The notes: generated by a model from the letters alone, not told the origin. Positions 1 through 9,418 are shown, counted from the first letter of the stretch. The stretch: DNA of 64,000 nucleotides from Candidatus Zhuqueibacterota bacterium (GCA_030950365.1 JAUZRQ010000054.1:1-64000); one strand, 5' to 3'. A program made the numbers and translations.

Positions 1-752
1 CCCTGAAATCCGGCCAGATGAAAGGGCGTTTTTAGCGAAACCGAATATAGCGCCCGGGCCAGCAGCTTGATGGCGTTGCCGCGCTGCAGATGAATATCCA
101 CGCCGGAATGGCCGCCGCGCAGCCCGGTAAGTTTGACGTCCAGCGTGACTGTCTGCGAAGGCACGGACTCGCTCCTTAGCGGCAGTCGCAACTGGCTATC
201 GGCGCCGCCGGCGCAGCCCACATACAGCGCACCTTCCTCCTCCGTATCCAGATTCAGCAGCCGCCGGCCTTCGAGCATGTCCGAAGCCAGGGTGCTGGCG
301 CCGGTGAGACCGGTTTCTTCATCCACGGTAAACAGCAGCTCCAGCGGGCCATGCACCAGGTTTTTGGCTTCCATCACCGCCAGCATGGCCGCCACGCCGA
401 TGCCGTTGTCCGAGCCCAGAGTCGTACCCGTGGCCTTGAGATAGCCATCCTCCTGCCGCGGGATGATTGGATCCTTGTCAAAATCGTGCTCCACATCGGC
501 GTTTTTTTCGTTGACCATATCCAGATGCGACTGCAAAATGGTGACGGGGGCATTTTCATGGCCCGGCGTTGCCGGCTTGCGCACCACCACATTACCCGTG
601 GCATCCACTTTGTATTCCAGCCCATGGCGCTCGGCCACGCTGATCACATACTGACGCATCTTTTCCTCATTTTTCGAGCCGCGGGGAATTTTCAAAATTT
701 CATCAAAATGCCGCCAGAGTTCCTTTGGCTCGAGCTCGGCTACGAATGACAT
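1..752 (-). CDS. pepD: Aminoacyl-histidine dipeptidase (M20 family), 3' end outside window
   Basis: This is a cytosolic zinc dipeptidase of the M20C/PepD type, which cleaves Xaa-His and other dipeptides. I translated it from the minus strand; about 250 N-terminal residues are present and the rest lies beyond the left edge. Metal-site signatures sit where expected for PepD: SHLDMV (His76, Asp78), GSDNGIG (Asp115), DEETG (Glu145/Glu146) and NLDTEE (Asp169). The ATG is preceded by a strong AGGAGG with good spacing, which fixes the start. It is transcribed away from the kinase cassette. No signal peptide is visible. The family call is secure. The substrate range cannot be read from the sequence, and the C-terminal lid/catalytic half is not visible here. 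Confidence 0.93.
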   Translation of the reverse strand, partial: MSFVAELEPKELWRHFDEILKIPRGSKNEEKMRQYVISVAERHGLEYKVDATGNVVVRKPATPGHENAPVTILQSHLDMVNEKNADVEHDFDKDPIIPRQEDGYLKATGTTLGSDNGIGVAAMLAVMEAKNLVHGPLELLFTVDEETGLTGASTLASDMLEGRRLLNLDTEEEGALYVGCAGGADSQLRLPLRSESVPSQTVTLDVKLTGLRGGHSGVDIHLQRGNAIKLLARALYSVSLKTPFHLAGFQ

Positions 753-1536
753 GTCGCGCTCCTCCTGCAATTTTGAATATTTATTGGCTTTGCATGGCTA
801 TCAAAAAAAACTGCCAGCCAGGGACACCGTCCGACAGGCTATATTGAGTCGGTATGCCACTGATCCTTTTCCAACCTCAAACAATCAAAGTGCAGCCATG
901 CTCCCATGAAAACGCGTTGCTGCGGTGTACCTTATTTTAAACATTTCTCCCCACAAAAGCAAACGTTTTAACTTTTGAGGTTTTATAGCCTTAACCTCTT
1001 TAAAAATGCCTTGCGAAAATCAAATTATTTCTTCATTTTATTTCTACTCAAATCGACCTGCCCGGCATAACAGGAGCAAAGCGGGGCATTGGGGTTGCGA
1101 AATTTGGGGCGCCTCACAGAAACCCGCTGACGCGCGCTGCTCCCCTCGCGAAAGGAGGGAGTTTTTAAAGGTTGTTTTTCATGAATCCCTGCCTGCGCGC
1201 GCATGGTAGCGAGCGATTGTTTTTTTCAGCGTTCCGCAGGCGTTTCGAAAACGGGGCGACGGCAGCACGCCGTGAATTCGCAACCGCCAAAAATAATTGG
1301 CAACTATTCAGTTAAAAAGAACAATTGGCATTCACCTGCCATTGCGAGGAGCGAAGCGACGACGCAATCTTTTTGCGAATGGCATGGAGATCGCCACGTC
1401 TCCGTCGCCTGGAGAAGCCTCGCGATGACGGAGCCTATCACAACTTATATATAAAGCTGAATAGTTACAATCATCTTTCGCACCGTGCCGGGCGCTGACC
1501 AACCCAGATCAACCACGATCCGGCGGAAGCCCGTTC
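753..1536. other. Non-coding region with palindromic repeat remnant
   Basis: This 784-bp stretch separates the divergent pepD and kinase genes. Short open frames here have no recognisable content or convincing ribosome sites. It holds the interspersed palindromic element listed separately (1340-1431). Around 1100-1275 there is a GC-rich patch with homopolymer-rich, degenerate sequence that resembles decayed repeat DNA. Both promoters must lie here, but I could not single out a convincing -35/-10 pair. Confidence 0.6.
1340..1431. repeat. Interspersed palindromic element (ATTGCGAGGAGCGAAGCGACG type)
   Basis: The element begins ATTGCGAGGAGCGAAGCGAC and ends in the approximately complementary GCCTCGCGATGACGG, so it can fold into a long imperfect hairpin. 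Similar sequences are known from many bacterial phyla, where they are often mis-translated into peptides containing RSEATTQS. Such a peptide is encoded here (1320-1454) and should not be called a gene. A 10-bp inverted repeat, AACTATTCAG at 1302-1311 and CTGAATAGTT at 1457-1466, brackets the element. The family resemblance is from memory; the palindrome is directly visible. Confidence 0.7.
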
Positions 1537-4500
1537 ATGCAGGAAGCCCTTGTTCACATGGCGCGTGCGGTGGGATTCGGCCTGCAGGTCATCTCATCCT
1601 CGCCGCTGCTGAAATTTTTATTGCTGGCGCATATTCTGGTCGGCCTGTTCCTGGCCATCATCTGGATTCGTCTGCATCCACAGGCCTATTTCCTGCATCT
1701 CATCGTATTCAATAGCCTGCTGCTGTTCTATACATTCATTTCGTTTCTGCCCGCTCAGCTCGTTTTGCCGTATCTGGCCTATTTGCGATTCGCCCGCTAT
1801 ACACAGATTGCTTTCCACATCGTCGGGCTGCTGTGGCTCGGGCTGGCCCCATCGGGATATGGTTTCCGGCTGCTCACCGACAAAGAAAAAAAGCGCTTGT
1901 ACGGCCGCACGGGCCTGTTGTTGGTTTCGGCCACGCTACTGGCCACGGCCATGTTGCTGGACATCCAGGGGCTGTGGTTTCCCATTCCCGGATTCGATAA
2001 AATGCTGTGGCTGGTGCCCACGGCGATCGTCGCGCTGCTCTCACTCTATTTCAGCAGCCGTAACCTGATCCGCAGCATTAGCGAATATTTCGTATTCATT
2101 GGCACGCTCGCCTGCTTTGCGCTGGCCTCATACACGCATATTTTTGTGGATATGACGCTTTCGCTGATCCCGGCGTTCATCGGCGGCCTATTCATCATCG
2201 CACTGATTTTGCTGTACCACCGCCACTTTTTTCAAACCGAGGCCGAGCTGCGCAACGGCTTGCTGCAGGAAAGCCAGCAACTGCGCGAGGAAAATCGCAT
2301 TCAAAATAAGGTCCTAGACACCACGTCGCTGGGGTTTGCCTATCTCGATCCCGATGAAAAATTGGTCTATGCCAATCCGGCATTTCACCAGTGGTGCCAC
2401 CCGTCCTCCAATGCGGATAGCGGCAGTCCGCTGAAAAAACAGCTGGGCAAAGACAATTACCAGGCACTGACGCCGGCGTTGCAGGAAGCCCGGCTGGGAC
2501 AGACCGGCCGCATTACCTGCTCCTGGCAAACCAATTCCGTTCGCCGGCAAGTGCGCGTGGAAATCGTACCACTGCTGAATGCACGCAAAAAGATCGAGCA
2601 TTTTTTGCTCATGCTCCAGGACATTACCGAGGACGACCGGGACGCCGACCGCGCACGCGACCTCCTCGAACAGCAAGAACAACAGGTCTGGCTGTATCGC
2701 AGCGCGCTGGAGTCCGCGCCGGATGGCGTTTGTCTCTGCGAGCCGAACGGCAACATCCACTTCGCCAATCCGGCTTTTTCCCGGCTGACCGGCCATTCGG
2801 TCAGCGATTTGCGCAAGCATGGCCTTCCCGTTTTGCGCCGGGCGGATTCGGCGCCGGCAGCGCTGCTGCAAAGCCTGCAGACCGCACGCGCCTGGCATGG
2901 CCACATCGAGGCCGTGCGCCGGGATGGCAGCCGCTACCGCGCCGAAATCACCCTGCTGCCGCTGCCACAGCGCGAATCGCAGCCGCCGCTTTTGCTGTGG
3001 ATCGAGCGGGACGCGGCGGCCTGGCAGCAACAGGAGGCGCGGCTGCGAGAAGCGCAGGAACAGGCGCGACGACAGCGCGAGGAGCTGCGCGTGGCCGAAC
3101 AGTTTTACCGGTCGCTGCTGGGTTCGCTGGACGTGGGTCTGATTCTGGTGCGGCCGGACGGCGCCTGCCGCGCCCTCAATGCACAGGTCGAATCCTTGCT
3201 TGGTATCCGCGGCGATGAAATTGCGCTGAAAAATCTGCCGCCGTTCATCCGCGATTTGCTGCGATTTGAGGCCAATTACAGCGACCGGTTGCAATCGCAA
3301 ATTGCCGAGTTCACTGATGCCTACAGGCAGCCCGGCGGCCGAATGCTGCATCTGAGATGGCGGGTGATTCCGATCCCGGGACAGAACGGCCCTTCGCACA
3401 TTTTGCTGCAAATCGAGGACGCCTCTCAGCAGCGGCAAAACGAGCAACGGCTGGCGGAATTGCAAGAACAATTGCAACAGGCGCGCCTGCAGGATGCGCA
3501 CGCCCTCGAACGTGAATGGCAAACCTGGCAGGCGCTGTTCGACCTGGCCGAGTTGGTTCAAACCGCCCGGGATGAAGCGGCGCTGGCGCGGCGGTTTCTG
3601 CAGGCCCTGCGCGATATGGGCTGGCAACGTTTTGCGCTGTATCTGCGCGACACAGGCGAACGCTATGCGCTGGCTGCTGGCCCCGGCCGGCGCAAGACAG
3701 ACCGCACGCTGCCGGAGCAGATCACCGTCGGGCAGGTGCTGCCGATGCTACGGCCGGCGTTCGCCCGCGGAAGCGCGTTTGTGATCCCGCCAGAAGCGCT
3801 ACAGGAATGGCCGAAACCCGGGCTGCAAAAATGGCTGCAGAAGAACGCAGGCCCGGCGCTGGTTTCACCCATCGGCGCCATGGATGCACCGCTGGCGCTG
3901 CTGCTGGTTTCCCTGGCCGAGCCGCCGGACGAATCTGTCTTGCAATGGTTGCAGCGCTGGACCATGCTGCTGGAGAGTGGCCTGAGCCGCCTGCGCGAGG
4001 CCCGGCTTCGTCAGCGTCAGGCCGAATATGAACGGTTGCTGCTCGATTTGGAAACCATTGTCCAGTCTGAAACCGGGCTGGAGTCCCAGCTTGCGCGTGT
4101 GGCCGAACGGCTATTGAAAACTCTGCCCGCCGGTTTGCTGCTCGCCGTGGACGAGCATCGCACTCTGGCATTCTGGACCAATCCCGGCCGCCAGAGCGCC
4201 CGCGGCAAATTTCTGTCGGCAGCCACGGCCAAATCGCTGCTGCGTTGTCTGCGGCCGCACCTCAGCGGCAAATCCGCCGTGCTGCTGCCGATGGCGGAAG
4301 TCGCATCGGAGCTTGAACGATGGCTGCCCTCAAAGGCCGTCGGATCGTACTCGGCCCTGCTGGCCGCCGACCTGCGCAAAAAACAAAAACGCTTCGGCGT
4401 CATTGGCCTGTTGCTACCGGAGGCTCGGCCTGATGCCGCGATGCGTGAATTTTTTGACCGATTCAGCGAGCGCATGGCCGGCTGGCTGGAAAGCCAGTTG

Positions 4501-5676
4501 CTGTTCGAGGCGTTCGAACAGAAAGCGCGCGAACTGGAGCGCGCCAACCTGCTGATTTCCGAGTTTCTGGCCAATGTATCGCACGAGCTGCGCACGCCAC
4601 TGAATTCCATTTTATCGTATGTGGAAGTCATGCGCAGGAAAAAGCCGCTGTCCGATCGCGACAAGCAGCACTATCTGGACATCATTAGCAACAGTGGCGA
4701 TCATCTGTTGGCGCTCATCAACGACCTGCTGGATTTGAGCAAGATCGAGGCCGGACGCATGGCGCCCAATCTGGCGCCCTGCTCGCCGGCCCAGGTGCTC
4801 GATGAGGTCGTGAACAAAATCCGGCCGCTCTGCGATCAGAAAGGCTTGCAGCTACATACGCACATCGGCAAAACCGTGCCCGAAGCGGTCGTGTCCGATC
4901 CCGAACTATTTCAGCGCGTGCTATTGAATCTGGCCCGCAATGCACAAAAATTTACCGACAAAGGGCAGGTGAGCCTCAGCCTCGGCTGGGAAAAAGCATC
5001 ATCGTCGCTGGTGTTTCGCATCAAAGACACCGGCATTGGCATCCCGAAATCCAAACAAAAAGCGATTTTTGAGCCGTTTTACCAGGTCGAGCGGTCGGCA
5101 TCGCGGCGCTATGAGGGCACCGGTCTGGGGCTGGCCATCACGCAAAAAATTGTGCATTTGCTCAACGGCAGCATCGAAGTGCAAAGCGAACCGGGCAGGG
5201 GCACGCAGTTCATCGTGAAAATCCCGGTACAGACCGCCTCAAAAGCCGCGCCCGCACCCACGGCGGCCAGGCCCACCAGACGCCGCCGGCGGCTGCTGTC
5301 GCGAAAGCCGCGCATCCTGCTGGTGGATGATGATCTCAGCACGCGCGAGGCGATGCAGTTTCTACTGGAAGAGGCCGGTTATCAGGTCGAATTCGCCGAT
5401 GATGGTCCGGCCGCGATTTCCGCCGCGCAGCGGCTGCATCCGGACCTGATCCTGCTTGATATCATGATGCCCGGCATGGATGGCTATCAGGTAGCACGCA
5501 CGCTGAAATCGCAAAAGCATTTGCGCGATATTCCCATCATCGCCCTGAGCGCGCGGGCCATGGTGGAGGACCAGCAAAAGGCGCATGAGGCCGGATGCGA
5601 GGATTTTCTGACCAAGCCATTTGCCATGAACGATTTTTACCGGATCCTGGAAAAATATTTGAACCATCACGGCTGA
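1537..5676 (+). CDS. Membrane-bound hybrid sensor histidine kinase/response regulator
   Basis: A 1379-aa hybrid sensor kinase. Residues 1-235 hold about seven hydrophobic segments, a membrane sensor of no recognised family. Three PAS-like segments follow (about 255-365, 385-495, 520-635) joined by coiled-coil linkers, then two GAF-like regions (about 655-800 and 840-975). The DHp domain carries SHELRTPLN with phospho-acceptor His1016. The ATPase domain has the N box (LLNLARNAQKFT), DTGIGIP (Asp1164) and GTGLGLAI (Gly1194). A C-terminal receiver has the acidic pair near LLVDDD, phospho-acceptor Asp1308 in LLDIMMPGMDG, and the TKPF lysine. All kinase residues are present, so it should be active. 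It heads a cassette with a DHp-like protein and an NtrC-type activator and is probably their phosphate source. The upstream Shine-Dalgarno (GGCGGAAG) is weak, so the exact start is uncertain. Confidence 0.93.
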   Translation: MQEALVHMARAVGFGLQVISSSPLLKFLLLAHILVGLFLAIIWIRLHPQAYFLHLIVFNSLLLFYTFISFLPAQLVLPYLAYLRFARYTQIAFHIVGLLWLGLAPSGYGFRLLTDKEKKRLYGRTGLLLVSATLLATAMLLDIQGLWFPIPGFDKMLWLVPTAIVALLSLYFSSRNLIRSISEYFVFIGTLACFALASYTHIFVDMTLSLIPAFIGGLFIIALILLYHRHFFQTEAELRNGLLQESQQLREENRIQNKVLDTTSLGFAYLDPDEKLVYANPAFHQWCHPSSNADSGSPLKKQLGKDNYQALTPALQEARLGQTGRITCSWQTNSVRRQVRVEIVPLLNARKKIEHFLLMLQDITEDDRDADRARDLLEQQEQQVWLYRSALESAPDGVCLCEPNGNIHFANPAFSRLTGHSVSDLRKHGLPVLRRADSAPAALLQSLQTARAWHGHIEAVRRDGSRYRAEITLLPLPQRESQPPLLLWIERDAAAWQQQEARLREAQEQARRQREELRVAEQFYRSLLGSLDVGLILVRPDGACRALNAQVESLLGIRGDEIALKNLPPFIRDLLRFEANYSDRLQSQIAEFTDAYRQPGGRMLHLRWRVIPIPGQNGPSHILLQIEDASQQRQNEQRLAELQEQLQQARLQDAHALEREWQTWQALFDLAELVQTARDEAALARRFLQALRDMGWQRFALYLRDTGERYALAAGPGRRKTDRTLPEQITVGQVLPMLRPAFARGSAFVIPPEALQEWPKPGLQKWLQKNAGPALVSPIGAMDAPLALLLVSLAEPPDESVLQWLQRWTMLLESGLSRLREARLRQRQAEYERLLLDLETIVQSETGLESQLARVAERLLKTLPAGLLLAVDEHRTLAFWTNPGRQSARGKFLSAATAKSLLRCLRPHLSGKSAVLLPMAEVASELERWLPSKAVGSYSALLAADLRKKQKRFGVIGLLLPEARPDAAMREFFDRFSERMAGWLESQLLFEAFEQKARELERANLLISEFLANVSHELRTPLNSILSYVEVMRRKKPLSDRDKQHYLDIISNSGDHLLALINDLLDLSKIEAGRMAPNLAPCSPAQVLDEVVNKIRPLCDQKGLQLHTHIGKTVPEAVVSDPELFQRVLLNLARNAQKFTDKGQVSLSLGWEKASSSLVFRIKDTGIGIPKSKQKAIFEPFYQVERSASRRYEGTGLGLAITQKIVHLLNGSIEVQSEPGRGTQFIVKIPVQTASKAAPAPTAARPTRRRRRLLSRKPRILLVDDDLSTREAMQFLLEEAGYQVEFADDGPAAISAAQRLHPDLILLDIMMPGMDGYQVARTLKSQKHLRDIPIIALSARAMVEDQQKAHEAGCEDFLTKPFAMNDFYRILEKYLNHHG

Positions 5677-5864
5677 ACCGTACTGCTTACAGAACTCAAC
5701 GTCTCTGAAAAGTTTTTTTTCTATGGATATGGCTGAACAGGGAAAAACGCTCCGAGGTTAATGGGGACCTCAGCCGTCGGACCGGGGCGTCCACGGATAC
5801 GCATACGCTTCATAACGCACGAATGGGCGAACGACCATCCAGTATTTTACGGGAGAGGCATATC

Positions 5865-6074
5865 ATGGACCAGACCCGTCTGCGCAAGCTGATTCACGAT
5901 TTGCGAGCCAGTCAGCATGCCATCCGTCTGAACGTGGAAGCCGCACAGATTCTGGCCGGAAAACTTTCCGGTGATGCCGCAACACGGCTGCAACGTCATC
6001 TGAAATTGCTCGCAAACGACGTAAAAAAATTCAGCGACCAACTGGAAGCATTGAGTACCCTGCTCAAAAAATAG
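5865..6074 (+). CDS. Small protein resembling an isolated histidine-kinase DHp domain
   Basis: A 69-aa protein. The ATG at 5865 is chosen over an upstream in-frame ATG at 5823 because GGGAGAGG lies just before it. The sequence reads as two amphipathic helices. The first contains IHDLRAS with His11, matching the H-box (H-D/E-L-R) of HisKA domains. The second ([10 protein letters not shown] through LSTLLKK) resembles DHp helix 2. There is no ATPase domain, membrane segment or signal peptide. It lies between the hybrid kinase and the NtrC-like regulator, 11 bp upstream of the latter, so it is probably co-transcribed. It could be a phosphotransfer intermediate, a dimerisation inhibitor of the kinase, or a decayed kinase fragment. 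The gene is likely real; the function is inference. Confidence 0.75.
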   Translation: MDQTRLRKLIHDLRASQHAIRLNVEAAQILAGKLSGDAATRLQRHLKLLANDVKKFSDQLEALSTLLKK

Positions 6075-6085
6075 GAAGGCCGCCC

Positions 6086-7480
6086 ATGATGAATCCAGGA
6101 CCAAAACCCCGCATTCTGATCGCCGATGACGACGCCTCAGTACGCGAATCCCTAAAAATCATTTTACAGGAACAGGGCAATTTCGACATTGTGCTGGCCG
6201 AAACCGGACGCCATGCCTGGGAGCAGTTGCAATCCCGCCGCATCGATGTGGCGCTACTGGATCTCATGTTCGATGACCTGTCCGGACTGGATATTCTGTC
6301 TCTGGCGCAAGAACAGCGCCTCGATACCGAGATCATTCTGATCACCGGGCGGGGTACCATCGAAACCGCGGTGGAAGCCATGCGCCGCGGCGCGTTCGAT
6401 TACCTCACTAAACCGGTGGACGGCCAGGAAATCCAGCGCGTGCTCAAGCATGCGCTGGAAAAACGCGCGCTGGTTGATCGCACCCGTTCGCTGGAGACGC
6501 AGCTCGCCGGCCTTTCGCGCTACGAAGGATTGCTCGGCAAATCCGCCGCCATGCAGCAGCTCTACCGCACATTGGAATCCGTGGCCCCAACCGATGCGAG
6601 CGTGTTCATCACCGGCGAAAGCGGCACGGGCAAGGAACTGGTGGCGCGCGCCATCCATAACAAAAGTCGCCGCGTCAGAGGGCCATTCGTGGCGGTGAAC
6701 TGCGCCGCGCTGCCAGCAAACATTCTGGAAAGCGAACTGTTCGGCCACGTCCGCGGGGCTTTCACCGGCGCCATCCGCGACCGCACCGGCTATTTCGAAC
6801 AGGCCGACGGCGGCACTCTGTTTCTGGATGAAATCGCCGAAATGCCCATCGAGCTGCAGGCCAAGCTGCTGCGCGTGCTGGAAACGCAATCGTTCCGGCG
6901 TGTGGGCGGGCAAAAAGACACATGCGTGGACGTGCGTATCATCGCCGCCACCAATCAACCGGCGCGTGCTGCCATCGACGAACGCCGGCTGCGCGAGGAC
7001 CTGTACTACCGTCTGGCAGTGATCGAAATCGAGCTGCCGCCGCTGCGCCAGCGCCGGGAGGACATTCCCATCATCGCGCAGGCCTTTCTAACGACGTTTG
7101 CCGAGGCGGTAAACAAGCCAATCCGCAGCATCTCGACGCCGGCCATGCAACGGCTGCTCAATTACCCCTGGCCCGGCAATGTGCGCGAGCTGCGCAACGC
7201 CATCGAACGGGCGGTGATTTTGTGCCACTCCGAGCAGATCGAGCCGGATGACCTGCCGCCGGCGCTGAACCCGGCTGGCGCGCCGGTGCCAGCACCACAG
7301 CCGGATGGCGGTGACGACCTGCTGGTGGTGCCGCTGGGCACGCCGCTGGCCGACGTGGAGAAGCAGCTCATTCTGCGCACCCTCAAAAAATGGCAAAACA
7401 ACAAAACGCATACCGCGCGCGTGCTGGGCATCAGCCTGAAAACGCTGCACAATAAGCTGGCGCGCTATCAAAACGAGTAA
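6086..7480 (+). CDS. NtrC-family sigma-54-dependent response regulator
   Basis: A 464-aa activator. An N-terminal receiver (about 8-125) has the acidic pair in IADDDAS, phospho-acceptor aspartate near residue 58 in LLDLMF, and YLTKPV. An AAA+ domain (about 145-380) has Walker A GESGTGKE, the sigma-54 contact loop GAFTGA, Walker B GTLFLDEI and the arginine-finger region. A C-terminal Fis-type helix-turn-helix ends [16 protein letters not shown]. It is therefore expected to drive sigma-54 RNA polymerase when phosphorylated by the upstream kinase. A near-perfect sigma-54 promoter lies about 190 bp downstream, before the next two genes, which are the obvious candidate targets. The start follows GGAAGG; two consecutive ATGs are possible. 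Confidence 0.95.
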   Translation: MMNPGPKPRILIADDDASVRESLKIILQEQGNFDIVLAETGRHAWEQLQSRRIDVALLDLMFDDLSGLDILSLAQEQRLDTEIILITGRGTIETAVEAMRRGAFDYLTKPVDGQEIQRVLKHALEKRALVDRTRSLETQLAGLSRYEGLLGKSAAMQQLYRTLESVAPTDASVFITGESGTGKELVARAIHNKSRRVRGPFVAVNCAALPANILESELFGHVRGAFTGAIRDRTGYFEQADGGTLFLDEIAEMPIELQAKLLRVLETQSFRRVGGQKDTCVDVRIIAATNQPARAAIDERRLREDLYYRLAVIEIELPPLRQRREDIPIIAQAFLTTFAEAVNKPIRSISTPAMQRLLNYPWPGNVRELRNAIERAVILCHSEQIEPDDLPPALNPAGAPVPAPQPDGGDDLLVVPLGTPLADVEKQLILRTLKKWQNNKTHTARVLGISLKTLHNKLARYQNE

Positions 7481-7668
7481 TTTTTACACAGCGGGCTAAT
7501 TGCCACAAAGTCAGGCACTTGCCTGCTCCAGTCGCGCCCCTGCCGGTCGGCTTGCAAATTTTACATGGCCGGCAGGCAATTTTCACTTCAGACCACCTCT
7601 CCCGATCAGAACACATAATCCCCTGTTTTTCAATCAGCTACAGCCATCCCAATAGACCACTGGTGTTC

Positions 7669-7684
7669 TGGCACCAGGTTTGCC
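7669..7684 (+). promoter_or_regulatory. Sigma-54 promoter (-24/-12)
   Basis: TGGCACCAGGTTTGCC matches the sigma-54 consensus TGGCACG-N4-TTGC, with GG and GC exactly 10 bp apart. Transcription would start near 7694, about 70 bp before the ATG at 7763. It lies in the 282-bp gap directly after the NtrC-type activator gene, so regulator and target are adjacent. I could not identify an enhancer repeat with confidence. Confidence 0.8.
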
Positions 7685-7762
7685 TTAATCGCAGCGACCG
7701 CAGGATGACGCGGCGCAGCGCATGGCGCCGCCAACAACGAATCTCAACGAGAGGATGGCATC

Positions 7763-8116
7763 ATGGCCATGTGGCAAATCATGGTGACGGTGTTCACGGG
7801 CCTTTTTCTGGCGCATACGGCCATCGCCTATCGCGGCGACCGATCGTACTGGCGTTTCCCGGCCTACGGTATGGCTGGTTTTCTGTGCTATTTCAGCAGC
7901 CGGCTCGCATTGTCTCTGCCGCTGTTACGGAACGTGCCCCTGTTGGTGGGCATGGCCGTGGCTGTGGCCGGACTTGCGCTCTTTTTCTGGTCTCAGCGCC
8001 ATTACGCCGCGCGGCTGACCTGCTTTGGCGTGCATGTCATGGCCTGGTTGCGGTCGCATGCCCCCTGGCGAAAAACCAAATCGAACATCCATACAATCAA
8101 GGGAGGTGTATCATGA
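7763..8116 (+). CDS. Small multispanning membrane protein
   Basis: A 117-aa protein of no recognised family. Three hydrophobic segments are visible (about 3-20, 31-52 and 57-78), followed by a short basic C-terminal tail rich in Arg, Lys and His. The ATG follows GAGAGG at good spacing. The gene ends in an ATGA overlap with the next gene (8113), a sign of translational coupling. It is the first gene downstream of the predicted sigma-54 promoter, so it is probably controlled by the adjacent two-component system. It may be a membrane partner or chaperone of the LysM protein, but nothing in the sequence proves that. Confidence 0.75.
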   Translation: MAMWQIMVTVFTGLFLAHTAIAYRGDRSYWRFPAYGMAGFLCYFSSRLALSLPLLRNVPLLVGMAVAVAGLALFFWSQRHYAARLTCFGVHVMAWLRSHAPWRKTKSNIHTIKGGVS

Positions 8117-8901
8117 AGGCCCTGTTGAAAGGCTTGCTCCTGTCCGTTTTGCTGGCCTCATTCTGGATTCACGGTGAAACCCTGTGGAGCAGCCGCTTGT
8201 TTCTGAACGAGCCTCGCATTCATGTGATTCGGGAAGGCGAGTATTTGAGCAAAATCGCGCAGCAGTATTACGGCAAGGCCAGCTACTGGCGGGCCCTGGC
8301 GCTGCTCAATCGCGCTCCCGATCCGAACAAGATTTATCCTGGCGAGCGCATCATGTTGCCAGAAGCGACGGCCGTGGCCAAAATTGCGCGTGCCCGGCGG
8401 TTGTCGGAAGTCAATGAAATCGCCTTCGAGCAAGAACAGATGGCGAAAATCGAAACCGAAGAAGAATTGACCGAATTCCGGAATCGGCAAAAAGGCGGCT
8501 TTCATCAGGCGGCCGCAGGAGATGAGCTGGCCGAACCCGAGCCGGAGATCAAAAAAGTGCTGGAGTCGCCTGCAGAGCCCGGGGAAACGCTGAGCCTGCC
8601 GGAATCGGAATTGCCCGAACCAGCCACTCAGGACGAAGATCGGGCGGAAATCCAGGCTGCGCTGCCCGGCCAGACGGAAACGGGTGGCCGCAACTGGCTC
8701 TGGCCGGCCATTATCGTGGCGATGCTGGTGTTTGGCAGCGGTTATGTGTTTGTGCGCCGGCGTCGCGAGGCGTTCGAGGATGAACCGGTGGATGAGACCG
8801 GCGAAGCGGTCTGGGAAGCGGTGGATAAACACAAGGATGGCGCCGCCAAAACCGGTCGCGCCGGGTCTGAGAAAAAAGACGAGGCATTGCTTTTGCAATA
8901 A
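8113..8901 (+). CDS. LysM-domain membrane protein
   Basis: A 262-aa envelope protein. Residues 5-22 form an N-terminal hydrophobic signal/anchor. A LysM domain spans about 37-83 (starts HVIREGEYLSKIAQQYYG, ends IYPGERIMLP) and should bind peptidoglycan glycan. An acidic, Glu/Pro-rich linker follows (about 95-190), then a second transmembrane helix (about 194-214) and a basic and then charged cytoplasmic tail. The architecture recalls FimV-like proteins, with LysM and tail joined by a membrane helix. A strong GGGAGG precedes the ATG at 8113. Longer in-frame starts back to 7519 would read through the overlapping 7763 gene and are rejected. It is co-transcribed with the small membrane protein under the sigma-54 promoter, and a hairpin terminator follows. 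Confidence 0.85.
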   Translation: MKALLKGLLLSVLLASFWIHGETLWSSRLFLNEPRIHVIREGEYLSKIAQQYYGKASYWRALALLNRAPDPNKIYPGERIMLPEATAVAKIARARRLSEVNEIAFEQEQMAKIETEEELTEFRNRQKGGFHQAAAGDELAEPEPEIKKVLESPAEPGETLSLPESELPEPATQDEDRAEIQAALPGQTETGGRNWLWPAIIVAMLVFGSGYVFVRRRREAFEDEPVDETGEAVWEAVDKHKDGAAKTGRAGSEKKDEALLLQ

Positions 8902-8944
8902 TGGACTTCTCTTACCCCTGTTCTTCTCCTTCCTCACTTGCCGT

Positions 8945-8985
8945 GGCCCATCCTGTTCTGCCCCGGGCGGGATGGGCCTTTTTTT
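8945..8985 (+). terminator. Rho-independent terminator after the LysM gene
   Basis: The stem GGCCCATCC / GGGATGGGCC is followed by seven T residues, 44 bp after the LysM stop codon. It ends the sigma-54-driven transcription unit. Confidence 0.9.
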
Positions 8986-9058
8986 AGCGTCACTTATGAA
9001 AATCCAAATTCGAGCTACCCCGTTTCGCAAATTTTGCAAAGGGCTGGCGCTTTTGGCT

Positions 9059-9188
9059 GGCATCCATGTTGAACCACTGGCAGCACTGATTTATTATGAG
9101 ATTTTCACCATGTATTCAAATTCACTATATTTTCTTCGTGCCCTTCGTGTTCTTCGTGATTAAACAAAAATTTTGCCGGATTTGCAGA
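9059..9188 (+). repeat. Dispersed repeat, copy A
   Basis: It begins GGCATCCATGTTGAACCACT, continues with a CACTGATT..TTTTCAC core, then CTTCGTGCCCTTCGTGTTCTTCGTG-like tandem motifs and a TTGCCGGATTTGCAG tail. The same order of blocks recurs at 9205, 9419, 11771 and, inverted, about 30345-30463. Confidence 0.65.
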
Positions 9189-9204
9189 TTGAGCCATTTC
9201 TGGC

Positions 9205-9290
9205 GGGCATTCAAGTTTTAACCACAGATTGCACTGATTTTCACAGAAAAATTAATGCGCCTTTCTTCGTGGCTGCATGATGACAAACAG
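9205..9290 (+). repeat. Dispersed repeat, copy B
   Basis: It begins GGGCATTCAAGTTTTAACCA, followed by CAGATTGCACTGATTTTCAC and a single CTTTCTTCGTGG block. It is shorter than copies C and D, apparently decayed at its 3' part. Confidence 0.6.
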
Positions 9291-9418
9291 ATTCACGCGA
9301 TTGGGAAAATCAAAATGTAGCCAGGATGGACACGGATTTTCGTGGATTTTGAGTATTTTGCATTATTTTGTCGCGTAATGAAAAACGGCGACGCCATCAA
9401 ATCCGTGGGCTCTGGGAA

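Noticed and set aside
1203-1454. 83-codon frame containing RSEATTQS
   Set aside because: This peptide is the known mistranslation of an interspersed palindromic repeat and not a gene.
2314-3627. 437-codon open frame antisense to the hybrid kinase
   Set aside because: It lies wholly inside the kinase gene on the other strand. It has no ribosome site or family motif and is explained by the high GC codon bias of the real gene.
7519-8112. Long N-terminal extension of the LysM protein
   Set aside because: It would overlap the 7763 membrane gene and include the sigma-54 promoter. The ATG at 8113 has GGGAGG and a proper signal/anchor.
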